A stretch of 64,000 nucleotides of DNA from Terrihalobacillus insolitus (GTDB taxonomy: Bacteria; Bacillota; Bacilli; Bacillales; Amphibacillaceae). The position numbers and the translations under genes are program-made. Of the stretch, positions 43,295-54,539 are shown in pieces. The stretch is from the NCBI RefSeq assembly GCF_028416575.1, contig NZ_JAMQKB010000002.1, positions 248,001-312,000 on the forward strand, given 5' to 3'. The notes under the pieces are model-generated. The model was not told the origin of the DNA. It saw nothing but the letters and a program-made list of their open reading frames with translations, and did no database searches. The number at the start of each line of letters is the position of its first letter. The first letter of the stretch is position 1.

Positions 43295-43429
43295 CTATTT
43301 TTCTAAATCATCTGTATCAAAGCAAGCAAAACAAAACAATTGGCCATTCTCATGAACACCGTTAAGGAAACCATTTTCACAATAAATCTCTTTCTCGCAC
43401 TTCTGACAGGTGCCGATCAACTCTTGCAT
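43295..43429 (-). CDS. 44-residue zinc-finger-like protein
   Basis: A short reading frame starting at ATG 43429 with AAAGGAG upstream. It has Cys8-x2-Cys11 and Cys33-x2-Cys36 plus Cys17, a plausible zinc-binding knuckle pair, and an acidic tail. It ends 31 bases before the DUF1028 start and should be co-transcribed. I do not recognise a family. The ordered Cys pairs make chance unlikely. Confidence 0.55.
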   Translation of the reverse strand: MQELIGTCQKCEKEIYCENGFLNGVHENGQLFCFACFDTDDLEK

Positions 43430-43478
43430 AAAAAGGTCAACTCCTTTTTTACGATTCCTTTAAGCGGATGTTCAACCG

Positions 43479-45284
43479 TTAATACGTTGTGTTTCCTTCT
43501 GTCAATTTTAAAAATTCTTCAACATCCCTAATACAAATTTGAATTGCCTTTTCCCAAAAATCAAGTTCTTCAAGGTCAATCCCTAAATGTTTTTTTGCCA
43601 AATCTTCTACTTGCATTTGCCCAGTATCTCGTAATAATGCTTGATAGGACTCTTCAAAATTATCTTCCCCATCTAAGGCATTCGCGTAAATTCCTAGGCT
43701 AAACAAATAACCAAACGTGTATGGAAAGTTGTAAAAAGGTACGTCGGTAATGTGGAAGTGTAATTTGGAAGCCCAAAACATTGGATCGTATTCTTCTAAC
43801 TCGCCACAGTATGCCTCGGTCTCGGCCCCTACCATTAGTTCCTTTAATTTTTCTACAGATACAAGTCCTTGTTTACGTTCCTCATAAAATTTAGTTTCAA
43901 AAAGAAATCGCGCATGAATATTCATAAAGAATGCAACGCTTCGTTGAATTTTATTCTCCAATAAAGCAATTTTTTCTTGTTTGTTTGTAGCTTCTTTCAC
44001 TGCCGCATCTGCTACTACCATTTCAGCGAAAGTAGAAGCCGTTTCGGCAACATTCATCGCATAACTCTGGTTTATAATATCTAAATCATTCATTACATGC
44101 TGATGATAACCATGACCAAGTTCATGGGCCAATGTCGCAATATTGGAAGATGTCCCTGAATAGGTCATAAAAATCCGAGTTTGTTGACTGTCTGGGAAGC
44201 TTGTGCAAAATCCACCTGGTCGCTTTCCAGGGCGATCCTCTGCCTCAATCCACTGTTCCTCAAATGCTTTTTTCGCAAAAGATGCCATTTGCGGACTGAA
44301 CTTTTGAAACTGGTTCATAATAAAATGTGCTCCATCTTGATAATGAAATGTTTTTGTTGAATTGGAAATAGGGGCATCAAGATCATACCAGCTTAATTTT
44401 TCAACACCAAGTAATTCTGCTTTCCGCTTTAAATACGAAACAAATGGCGTTTTGTTGTTTTCAATTGCATTCCACATGGCATATAGTGTCTTTTCACTCA
44501 TCCGATTATACTCAACTGGTTCCTTTAAAACATTATTCCATCCTCTATGCTTATACGTTTGTAATCGAAACCCAGCTAAATGATTAAGCGTTTCACCGAA
44601 TAATTCCGCATTTGCATCCCATGCTTGTGAGATTTTCTCAAAAACCTCCTTTCGTACATTTCGATCAGGATCACTTAATTTATTAGCTGCTTGGCCCATC
44701 GATAAGTGTTTTGTTTGCCCACTTTCACTAATAGGCACACTCATTTTTCCAACAATCGTGTCATACATTTGACCCCATCCATGGTAACCATCAACCCCCA
44801 AATCATTGATCATAACCTCTTGCGTAAACGGTAACCTGTCCTTTGCTTTACGGCGTCTTTCATCTAATACAAATGAAACATTTAATATAGGAGGTTGAGC
44901 GATTAACTCTTCCCAAACTACATCCGTTACTTCCACTATTTTCTGGTCAAAAGCAGCTAATATTGTCGACTTCTTTGCAGAGAACTCGGATCGCTTTCCA
45001 ATAAGAAGTTTTGCCTTTTTATCGTTCACATCCTGGGCTGAAAGACAACTGATGTAGGCACTCGATTCTTGAAGCATTTTCGATGTCTTGTTTAGCAAAG
45101 AAACAATTGATTCTAGTTCTTCCCTTTTACTAGAATCAGTAGGTACGCTCCAGCGATTCACCCTTTCTGAAAGCCTATCCAATTCTTTATCTAACGCACT
45201 CATGTACTCCATTAATTCCCTTGAGTCACTACCACCTTTAAAAATAACGTCTAAGTCCCAAGTAGGTTTATAACCAACAGCCAC
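43479..45284 (-). CDS. M3-family oligoendopeptidase (PepF-like)
   Basis: A 601-residue cytosolic zinc peptidase that cleaves short peptides. The HELGHGYHQH motif (HExxH) supplies two His ligands and the catalytic Glu; a downstream Glu-containing helix (MNVAETASTFAE) supplies the third. It resembles the shorter pepF/M3 group. I start at GTG 45284 because GGAGATGG precedes it; the ATG at 45341 gives a non-conserved, Cys-containing extension. A TTGAAC-type tip lies at its 3' end. Confidence 0.88.
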   Translation of the reverse strand: MAVGYKPTWDLDVIFKGGSDSRELMEYMSALDKELDRLSERVNRWSVPTDSSKREELESIVSLLNKTSKMLQESSAYISCLSAQDVNDKKAKLLIGKRSEFSAKKSTILAAFDQKIVEVTDVVWEELIAQPPILNVSFVLDERRRKAKDRLPFTQEVMINDLGVDGYHGWGQMYDTIVGKMSVPISESGQTKHLSMGQAANKLSDPDRNVRKEVFEKISQAWDANAELFGETLNHLAGFRLQTYKHRGWNNVLKEPVEYNRMSEKTLYAMWNAIENNKTPFVSYLKRKAELLGVEKLSWYDLDAPISNSTKTFHYQDGAHFIMNQFQKFSPQMASFAKKAFEEQWIEAEDRPGKRPGGFCTSFPDSQQTRIFMTYSGTSSNIATLAHELGHGYHQHVMNDLDIINQSYAMNVAETASTFAEMVVADAAVKEATNKQEKIALLENKIQRSVAFFMNIHARFLFETKFYEERKQGLVSVEKLKELMVGAETEAYCGELEEYDPMFWASKLHFHITDVPFYNFPYTFGYLFSLGIYANALDGEDNFEESYQALLRDTGQMQVEDLAKKHLGIDLEELDFWEKAIQICIRDVEEFLKLTEGNTTY

Positions 45285-45461
45285 GTAACCATCTCCTTTT
45301 TGTAGATCTTTAGTACAGTAATGCGGTGGGATACCCTTCAACTAGTATACGCTTTTTTTAAAAATGAGGAAATCTATCCCACTTTTCTTTTCAAAATTCC
45401 CTGGTTTTTTACTAGCAAAACGTGTGAACGACATTCATACCTAATACTCTATTAGATAAAT

Positions 45462-45494
45462 AAAAAAAGCCCCCAGCAAGAAGAGCTAGGGGGT
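45462..45494 (-). terminator. Terminator after the holin gene
   Basis: GCCCCCAGC and GCTAGGGGG form a GC-rich stem. On the minus strand it is followed by TTTTTTTATT. Confidence 0.75.
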
Positions 45495-45515
45495 AAGGTT
45501 AACAGTTTTTTTACA

Positions 45516-45749
45516 CTACTTCGCTAATCCTTTTTCCTTTAAAACATCACGTTGTTGTCGTCCTTTTTTCGTTATATAGTTATTTTTAAACCACGCTATA
45601 ATGGATGATGCAATTGTAAAAAGAAGTGCAAGGAATTGTTCGAGTTCTTCACTTTCGATTGGTAGTGGAGACATATCAAACATAACAAGAATTTGATTTA
45701 AAAACGCAACACCTAGAACGACAGTACGAATTAAAGTACCTTTATCCAA
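45516..45749 (-). CDS. SPP1-family phage holin, isolated
   Basis: A 77-residue protein with two membrane helices and a basic, Gln-rich C-terminus. MDKGTLIRTVVLGVAFLNQ and the FDMSPLPIESEELEQ linker match the SPP1 holin family. GGAGGTGA places the start at TTG 45749. Phage holins make holes for endolysins. Here there is no endolysin or other phage gene, so it is either a remnant or a host gene reused in cell lysis or export. It has its own terminator. Confidence 0.78.
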   Translation of the reverse strand: MDKGTLIRTVVLGVAFLNQILVMFDMSPLPIESEELEQFLALLFTIASSIIAWFKNNYITKKGRQQRDVLKEKGLAK

Positions 45750-46006
45750 TTTGGTCACCTCCAACTAGGATAGAATAGATAGCCAATCATATGCACCTTC
45801 TTACATTGGCTACTACATTTTTTTCATTTAACATCCAATTTGGAACGGCTTTTCGAGTAATTATGAAAAAAATAGGTAGTGAACCAGTATAATGGAGGGT
45901 GTAAATGAAGACCCATCTATTCTTATATCGTATGGATGAGGCGGGTAGGTGTTGAAAACGAGTGTATGCAGGGGGGTAATTCGCTGTAACATCAAAAAAG
46001 ACACCC

Positions 46007-46037
46007 CAGTAGGTGACTTTTTGAACATCTTCTATAA
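46007..46037. repeat. Solo MITE end at the DUF6884 stop codon
   Basis: AGGTGACTTTTTGAACATC plus TTCTATAA repeats the right end of the MITE. The stop codon of the next gene (46032-46034) lies inside it. The rest of the 45750-46031 gap shows no gene I trust. Confidence 0.55.
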
Positions 46038-46496
46038 ATGAATTGGCTTGTGTTCTTCTAATGAACGCTTAAGCATTTGTTGCATATAACCGATCCCTTT
46101 TGTTCCTAAAAGTGGAAAAAGTATCGTTCCATTTTCATGAGCTTCAAAGCTTTCTAACACGATAGGTTTGTATTTCTTGCCGGTAAGCACTACTATTTTT
46201 TTATACTGTCCAAGTCCTTTGTCTTTCACTTGACTTTGTAAAAAATCTGTTTTAATTACTTCCTTGCTGTTTTGATTAAATGTAACATCATACGGACCAT
46301 CTACTATGTCATCAGGATCTAAATAACCATACTTTGCAGACAATATGACCCAGCGATCTAAAAACGTGGTTGCATATTGTTCACAAAGCGTATGAAAAGT
46401 TCCTATATAAGCCTCTTTTGCACGTACAGGTCCTACATCTTCATTTTTATCCCATATTTTTTTGTTCCCGCATGGAATAATTCCTAATTGTTTCAT
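46032..46496 (-). CDS. DUF6884 (YaaA-like) protein
   Basis: A 154-residue soluble protein. IPCGNKKIWDK at the start and WVILSAKYGYLDPDDIV in the middle are typical of the DUF6884 family, which is related to the peroxide-stress protein YaaA and to DNA-modification proteins such as DpdA partners. There is no defence or DNA-modification gene nearby, so the role is unknown. ATG 46496, after GGTGGG, is the likely start. Confidence 0.72.
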   Translation of the reverse strand: MKQLGIIPCGNKKIWDKNEDVGPVRAKEAYIGTFHTLCEQYATTFLDRWVILSAKYGYLDPDDIVDGPYDVTFNQNSKEVIKTDFLQSQVKDKGLGQYKKIVVLTGKKYKPIVLESFEAHENGTILFPLLGTKGIGYMQQMLKRSLEEHKPIHL

Positions 46497-46913
46497 CAAT
46501 GTCCCACCCACTATTCTTGTTTGTGCTACAATAAATGATCTTCTAGATGAAACATTACTATATAACCATCTAACTGACCAGTCCGCGCCACCTGTTGAGC
46601 TAAAATAAAAAATATGTTTTCGCCTACAGTCACTACTTTTCCCAATATATCAACAATGAAAGCGTTTGCTACTTATCTGACTTATCGCAACTATCAGAAA
46701 ACTTTTCATTTACCTGTTGACCTTGCTTCAAAATCGCTGTATGATTATCGACAATACAAAAAAATATCATTTTCATATGATTATGTGATTGCATGAAAAA
46801 GCGAGCAAAAGTATACCAAAATTTAAAGCTATCGCCAATAGGAAGTTGGCGCCTAAGCAAAGTTTTTCTAAGTTGCTTAATTGATAAAAAAATAGACAGA
46901 GAGGAGTGAAAAT
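46497..46913. other. 417-base intergenic region upstream of ilvE
   Basis: I see no T-box here and no reading frame with a convincing ribosome site other than that of ilvE. It contains a CodY-like site at 46689-46703 and an AT-rich stretch that should hold the ilvE promoter. Confidence 0.5.
46689..46703. promoter_or_regulatory. Candidate CodY box upstream of ilvE
   Basis: AACTATCAGAAAACT matches the CodY consensus AATTTTCWGAAAATT at 12 of 15 positions. CodY represses branched-chain amino acid genes in bacilli, and ilvE starts 210 bases downstream. Confidence 0.5.
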
Positions 46914-47822
46914 ATGGGCAATCAATGGATCTTCCTTGACGAAGGCTTTGTAAAAAAAGAAGATGCCGTCGTTTCCGTTTACGATCATGGATTTCTATAT
47001 GGAGACGGGGTCTTTGAAGGCATTCGTGTATATAACGGGAATGTGTTTAGGCTTGAAGAACACCTCAATCGATTAGTTGAATCCGCGCAATCGATTATGC
47101 TAGACATCCCATACACAAAGGAGGATCTCGAACAAATTATTGTGGACACTGTTCGAAAAAACCAACTAGAAAATGCCTATATTCGTGTCGTCGTATCACG
47201 CGGGGTTGGCAACCTTGGACTTGATCCAACAAATTGCTCCAAACCTCGACTGATCGTCATTGCGGAGTCACTTGCTCTTTTCCCAAAAGAAATGTATGAG
47301 CGCGGCATAAAAGTTGCTTCTGTTCCTAGCAGGAGAAACCGTCCAGATGTATTAAGTCCACAAGTAAAATCATTAAATTATTTAAATAATATTCTAGTGA
47401 AATTGGAGGCAAACCAAGCTGGCGTTGACGAAGCACTAATGTTAAATGATCAAGGATACGTAACAGAAGGTTCTGCTGACAACATTTTTATTATAAAGAA
47501 CAATGTAATCTATACACCGCCAGTATATTTAGGTGCATTACAAGGGATTACTCGAAATGCAATTATTGATATAGCGAACCATTTAGACTATGAAATAAAA
47601 GAAGCTCCATTCACTCGTCATGATGTGTATGTTGCAGATGAAGTATTTTTGACTGGAACCGCAGTTGAAGTCATTGCAGTTGTTCAAGTAGATGGTCGCA
47701 AAATAAAAGACGGAACACCAGGAAATATTACGAATCATTTGCTTTCTGAATTCAGAAAAGTGGTTACAAGTGACGGCGTTCAGTGCTATCATGATACAAA
47801 AAGTAGTGCTATCGTTAGTTAA
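46914..47822 (+). CDS. ilvE: Branched-chain amino acid aminotransferase
   Basis: A 302-residue fold-type IV PLP enzyme that transfers the amino group to the 2-oxo acids of valine, leucine and isoleucine. Key blocks are DHGFLYGDGVFEGIRVYNG, the Schiff-base Lys in QVKSLNYLNN, EGSADNIFII, and the phosphate-binding GTAVEV. GAGGAG precedes the ATG. D-amino acid transaminases share the fold, but the sequence and the adjoining ilv-leu operon favour IlvE. It is a separate unit from the T-box operon. Confidence 0.9.
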   Translation: MGNQWIFLDEGFVKKEDAVVSVYDHGFLYGDGVFEGIRVYNGNVFRLEEHLNRLVESAQSIMLDIPYTKEDLEQIIVDTVRKNQLENAYIRVVVSRGVGNLGLDPTNCSKPRLIVIAESLALFPKEMYERGIKVASVPSRRNRPDVLSPQVKSLNYLNNILVKLEANQAGVDEALMLNDQGYVTEGSADNIFIIKNNVIYTPPVYLGALQGITRNAIIDIANHLDYEIKEAPFTRHDVYVADEVFLTGTAVEVIAVVQVDGRKIKDGTPGNITNHLLSEFRKVVTSDGVQCYHDTKSSAIVS

Positions 47823-47959
47823 GGAGAAACACGATGCGAGGTAACATTGTACAAAAAGAAACAACATGTGCTTCCCATCGCAGTTTACTATTGTGGACAA
47901 ATAAATTGTAGACAAAGTATAAAACAGTGGAAAAATACAGAACCTAAATAATAACTTGT

Positions 47960-47974
47960 TATTTACCGAAAATA
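47960..47974. promoter_or_regulatory. Weaker CodY-like site before the ilv-leu T-box
   Basis: TATTTACCGAAAATA matches the CodY consensus at 11 of 15 positions, about 80 bases before the T-box leader. Confidence 0.3.
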
Positions 47975-48039
47975 TGCAAAACTTGTTACTTCTGCCAACA
48001 CGGGCGGGATAATGAAAATATACTATAATAATTAAATAA

Positions 48040-48346
48040 TTTTCAAATCGATGACGGGAACAAAGGAATAAGAACCTGTATTCACAGAGAGCCGGGGTTG
48101 CTGGAAGCCCGGAAATACACCTTATTCTGACTTCATCCCAGAGTGTTAAACGGAACGATTTTTTCTAGTAGGTTTAACCAGGTGTTCCAACTGAGCACCT
48201 GTTATCAAAGAGGAACATTATGTTACCTCATAAGGCAGTATTCGTGAGGATGCTGCAAACACAGGGTGGTACCGTGAAAAAGGAAAGGCCTTTTCTCCCC
48301 TTCTATTCTGCAATTGTGCAGTTTATTTGGGAGGAAGGCCTTTTTA
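48040..48346 (+). promoter_or_regulatory. T-box leader, probably leucine-specific, with terminator
   Basis: The conserved T-box AGGGTGGTACCGTG lies at 48263-48276. The Stem I side begins near GATGACGGGAACAAAGG, with the AGAGAGCCGGGGTTGCTGG apical part (48083 on). The terminator pairs AAAGGCCTT-type arms at about 48283-48346 and ends in TTTTTATTATTT. On the 3' side of Stem I the bases TGA-CTT-CATC offer CTT (Leu) as specifier; this reading is by hand. It would let uncharged tRNA-Leu turn on the operon. Confidence 0.88.
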
Positions 48347-48393
48347 TTATTTAAAAAACGAAATCTAATAAGCTTTTAGGAGGGATTAGAAAA

Positions 48394-50115
48394 ATGAAGG
48401 TAGAAGCAGAGAACAAAGTTGACACGAGCACACAACCGAAAACGGGTGCCGATCTTTTTGTTGAATCATTAATAAAAGAAGGTGTCGACACATTATTTGG
48501 CTATCCTGGTGGTGCAGTGTTACCGATCTATGATGCCTTATATAAAGCACAAAAATCATTGAATCACGTTCTTTCTAGACATGAACAGGGTTCTATTCAT
48601 GCCGCTGAAGGATACGCGCGAGTATCTGGTAAACCTGGTGTCGTAATCGCAACCTCAGGTCCTGGAGCAACCAACTTAGTCACAGGAATTGCGGATGCAA
48701 TGATGGATTCTTTGCCACTTGTTATTTTTACAGGACAGGTTGCGCGTAACGTTATCGGAACGGATGCGTTTCAAGAAGCGGATGTAATTGGAATTACCAC
48801 TCCCATTACAAAGCATAATTATCAGGTGCAATCATTAAGTGATTTACCAAAGATTATTAAAGAAGCATTTCATATTGCTTCTACCGGCAGAAAAGGTCCC
48901 GTTTTGGTAGATATTCCGAAAGATATTTCTGCTAGTCTATTTGAGGAGGTAAATGACACTGACTTTCATCTCCCAGGCTATCAACCAACAACGAAGCCCA
49001 ATCCTTTGCAAATAAAAAAATTGGCGGATGCATTAGCAAAAGCAAAGAAACCTGTACTTCTTGCTGGTGCTGGAGTACTTCATGGTGGAGCGTCAACAGA
49101 ATTAAAAACATTTATTGAAAAACATTCTCTACCTATTACGACCACTTTACTAGGTTTAGGAAGCTATCCAGGAGAAGCAGAACTTAGTCTGGGAATGGCA
49201 GGAATGCATGGCACATATGCTGCAAACACTGCTTTATACGAATGTGACCTTTTAATAAACATTGGAGCACGTTTTGATGATCGACTAACTGGAAATCTAG
49301 CCCATTTTGCTCCTTGGGCCACCGTTGCACACATCGATATTGATCCAGCCGAAATTGGCAAAAACATTGAAACACATATACCTATTGTTGCAGATTCTAA
49401 AGAGGCATTGAAAGCTCTATTATCTAATACTGAAGAATCACCCGACCATCAAGAATGGCTCACTGAGTTGAAAAGATTTAAACAAGATTATCCATTGTGG
49501 TACAACAATCCCAAAAACGAAATTTCACCACAATGGTTAATAGAAGCCATTCACAAAGTAACGAAAGGCGATGCAATCGTCACAACCGACGTTGGACAGC
49601 ACCAAATGTGGGCTGCACAGTATTATACTTTTACTAAGCCTGATCGCTGGGTTACATCTGGAGGGCTTGGAACGATGGGGTTTGGCTTTCCTGCAGCAAT
49701 TGGCGCACAAATAGCGGCACCAGATGAAACAGTTGTGGCAATAGTTGGTGACGGTGGATTTCAAATGACACTTCAGGAGCTTTCGATTCTGCAAGAAAAG
49801 GGTCTCCCTGTCAAGGTCATTATTGTGAACAATCAAGCACTCGGAATGGTCAGACAATGGCAAGAATCTTTTTATGAAAAGCGATATTCTGAATCACTAC
49901 TTACCACGCAACCTGACTTTGTCAAACTTGCTGAAAGCTACGAAATACGTGGTATGAAGATTGACAATCAAGAGGATCTGATTCACGCGCTTCCAGAAGT
50001 ATTCTCATACGACGGTCCAGTTCTTTTGGATTGTAGAGTACGAAAAGAAGAAAATGTATATCCAATGATTGCACCAGGAAAAGGACTAAACCAAATGATT
50101 GGGGTGAAACCATGA
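48394..50115 (+). CDS. ilvB: Acetolactate synthase large subunit
   Basis: A 573-residue ThDP enzyme condensing two pyruvates, or pyruvate and 2-oxobutyrate, to the acetohydroxy acid precursors of valine, leucine and isoleucine. The ThDP Glu lies in [17 protein letters not shown], and the pyrophosphate motif is [14 protein letters not shown]...NN. It is the first gene of the operon after the T-box. AGGAGGG precedes the ATG, and its TGA overlaps the ilvH start by four bases. Confidence 0.96.
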   Translation: MKVEAENKVDTSTQPKTGADLFVESLIKEGVDTLFGYPGGAVLPIYDALYKAQKSLNHVLSRHEQGSIHAAEGYARVSGKPGVVIATSGPGATNLVTGIADAMMDSLPLVIFTGQVARNVIGTDAFQEADVIGITTPITKHNYQVQSLSDLPKIIKEAFHIASTGRKGPVLVDIPKDISASLFEEVNDTDFHLPGYQPTTKPNPLQIKKLADALAKAKKPVLLAGAGVLHGGASTELKTFIEKHSLPITTTLLGLGSYPGEAELSLGMAGMHGTYAANTALYECDLLINIGARFDDRLTGNLAHFAPWATVAHIDIDPAEIGKNIETHIPIVADSKEALKALLSNTEESPDHQEWLTELKRFKQDYPLWYNNPKNEISPQWLIEAIHKVTKGDAIVTTDVGQHQMWAAQYYTFTKPDRWVTSGGLGTMGFGFPAAIGAQIAAPDETVVAIVGDGGFQMTLQELSILQEKGLPVKVIIVNNQALGMVRQWQESFYEKRYSESLLTTQPDFVKLAESYEIRGMKIDNQEDLIHALPEVFSYDGPVLLDCRVRKEENVYPMIAPGKGLNQMIGVKP

Positions 50116-50633
50116 AACGCATCATAGCTGCTACCGTACAAAATCGGAGTGGTGTCCTCAATCGAGTGACCGGCCTCCTCCAAAAAAGGCAATTCAATAT
50201 CGAAAGTATCTCGGTTGGTCGAACAGAAACAGAAGGCGTGTCTAGAATGACTTTTGTCGTAGAAGTAGCAGACAATCAAAAGCTAGAGCAATTGATGAAG
50301 CAGCTAAATAAACAAGTGGACGTATTGAAGGTATCGGATATAACGGACAAAGCAATCGTCGCCCGCGAGCTTGCCTTAATAAAAGTAATGAGCAATGGCC
50401 AGGTTCGTAACGAAATCCAAGGAATGATTGAACCTTTTCGCGCATCCGTTATTGACATTAGTAAAGATAGCTTAACCGTACAAGTAACTGGTAAGACAGA
50501 TAAAATTGAAGCACTCATTGACTTATTACGTCCGTATGGGATTAAAGAATTAGCTCGCACTGGGTTGACCGCGTTCTTACGTGGACATCAACCACAAGTT
50601 ACAGAGCTTGCACCCTATTCTTTATTAAAATAA
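50112..50633 (+). CDS. ilvH: Acetolactate synthase small (regulatory) subunit
   Basis: A 173-residue subunit with an N-terminal ACT domain ([18 protein letters not shown]) that senses valine and a C-terminal domain that activates IlvB. It starts in the ATGA overlap with ilvB and is therefore translationally coupled. The length and ILVH-type motifs ([27 protein letters not shown]) are complete. The symbol ilvN is also used. Confidence 0.95.
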   Translation: MKRIIAATVQNRSGVLNRVTGLLQKRQFNIESISVGRTETEGVSRMTFVVEVADNQKLEQLMKQLNKQVDVLKVSDITDKAIVARELALIKVMSNGQVRNEIQGMIEPFRASVIDISKDSLTVQVTGKTDKIEALIDLLRPYGIKELARTGLTAFLRGHQPQVTELAPYSLLK

Positions 50634-50651
50634 AAAAATTTGGAAGGATGA

Positions 50652-53220
<2,569 letters not shown>

Positions 53221-53254
53221 TTGTTAGTCCCATATAAACAAGGAGGTATATCCC

Positions 53255-54361
53255 TTGAAAAAAAACATTGTGTTATTACCGGGTGACGGAATTGGGCAAG
53301 AAGTCATTGCCGCTGCTAAAGAAGTTTTAGCAGCGATTAGCGACCAATTCAATCACACATTTACCTTTGACAAACAAGATATTGGGGGAACTGCTGTTGA
53401 TAAACACGGCACCCCCCTCCCTTCTCAAACAGTCGAAGCTTGTAAAAAGGCAGACGCTGTGTTGCTCGGGGCAGTTGGTGGGCCTAAATGGGATCAGCTT
53501 CCTTCCCACCTTCGCCCCGAAAAAGGGCTACTTGGCATACGTAAAGAGCTAGGATTATTTGCAAATCTACGCCCGATTAAAGGGTTTGACCAGCTTTTGC
53601 ACGCTTCTCCACTAAAAGAGGAAATCGTAAAGGGTAGCGATCTATTAATCGTTCGCGAACTTACGGGTGGTCTTTATTTCGGAAAACCAAGTGAGCGTCG
53701 CAACAATGGCAACTCAGTTGTAGACACACTAGCTTATGATCGTTATGAAATTGAACGAATTGTTGACAAAGCTTTCCAGAGTGCCCGGCTAAGAAGAAAA
53801 CATCTAACATCTGTTGACAAGGCTAATGTCTTGGAATCTAGTAAACTATGGCGTGAGGTTGTCGAAGAAAAGAAAACTGCTTACCCAGACGTAACGGTTG
53901 AACACGTGTTAGTAGATGCTGTTGCGATGAAACTAATCACAAACCCCACTCAGTTTGATGTTATTGTAACAGAAAATATGTTTGGTGATATTTTAAGTGA
54001 TGAGGCTTCCGTATTAACAGGTTCATTGGGAATGCTTCCGTCTGCTAGCCTACGAGAGGATGGGATTGGTCTTTACGAGCCTGTACACGGATCGGCGCCA
54101 GATATTGCAGGGAAAGGAATCGCTAACCCACTAGCCATGATCATGTCCGTAGCCCTTATGCTTCGTCATTCTTTTCAGTTGGAAGAAGAGGCAAATGCAG
54201 TAGAAGAGGCTGTTAAGGCAGTGCTCAAAGACGGATATCACACAGCTGATTTAAAAATAGAAAACGGACAATTGGTTGGAACAAAGGAAATGACCAATCT
54301 AGTCGTCGAGCGTCTTTCCTCGAAAAGTGCAACAGAAAGTATTCAGAGCTGCTATGTTTAA
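53255..54361 (+). CDS. leuB: 3-Isopropylmalate dehydrogenase
   Basis: A 368-residue NAD-dependent decarboxylating dehydrogenase. VLLPGDGIGQEV, LGAVGGPKWD, RELTGGLYFG (substrate loop), DEASVLTGSLGMLPSA and HGSAPDIAGKGIANP are all intact. AAGGAGG precedes the start codon. Its stop codon abuts the repeat element at 54361-54487, which separates it from leuC. Confidence 0.95.
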   Translation: MKKNIVLLPGDGIGQEVIAAAKEVLAAISDQFNHTFTFDKQDIGGTAVDKHGTPLPSQTVEACKKADAVLLGAVGGPKWDQLPSHLRPEKGLLGIRKELGLFANLRPIKGFDQLLHASPLKEEIVKGSDLLIVRELTGGLYFGKPSERRNNGNSVVDTLAYDRYEIERIVDKAFQSARLRRKHLTSVDKANVLESSKLWREVVEEKKTAYPDVTVEHVLVDAVAMKLITNPTQFDVIVTENMFGDILSDEASVLTGSLGMLPSASLREDGIGLYEPVHGSAPDIAGKGIANPLAMIMSVALMLRHSFQLEEEANAVEEAVKAVLKDGYHTADLKIENGQLVGTKEMTNLVVERLSSKSATESIQSCYV

Positions 54362-54487
54362 TCTTTAAATGGTTTTAGGGTTTTAGACCCCCACCTCTAA
54401 GCGAAGCGTAGGTGGGAATTTCCAATCAGGTGGAGTCGAGACTCCACCTGATTCCCCGATGTTTCAGCTTGCTGAAACGAGTTCGCT
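54361..54487 (+). repeat. Hairpin-rich repeat element, copy 2, inside the leu operon
   Basis: 127 bases that match the reverse complement of 22907-23034 with about four differences. The centre is a perfect palindrome (AATCAGGTGG...CCACCTGATT), flanked by GTTTCAGCTTGCTGAAAC and by CCACCTCTAAGCG...CGTAGGTGG. It begins on the last base of the leuB stop codon and leaves the leuC ribosome site clear. It does not code. It may stabilise or partly end the upstream message. Confidence 0.82.
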
Positions 54488-54539
54488 CGTCGTTTCTGCT
54501 TCACGAGCTCAAATATTTTACAAGTAAGGAGTTGATACA

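Noticed and set aside
45905..45955. 16-residue frame with GGAGGG before ATG
   Set aside because: The -10-like TATAAT directly precedes the ribosome site, leaving no room for a leader, and no gene follows in that direction.
46614..46796. 60-codon frame upstream of ilvE
   Set aside because: No ribosome site, no family resemblance and a CodY-like site inside it; likely chance.
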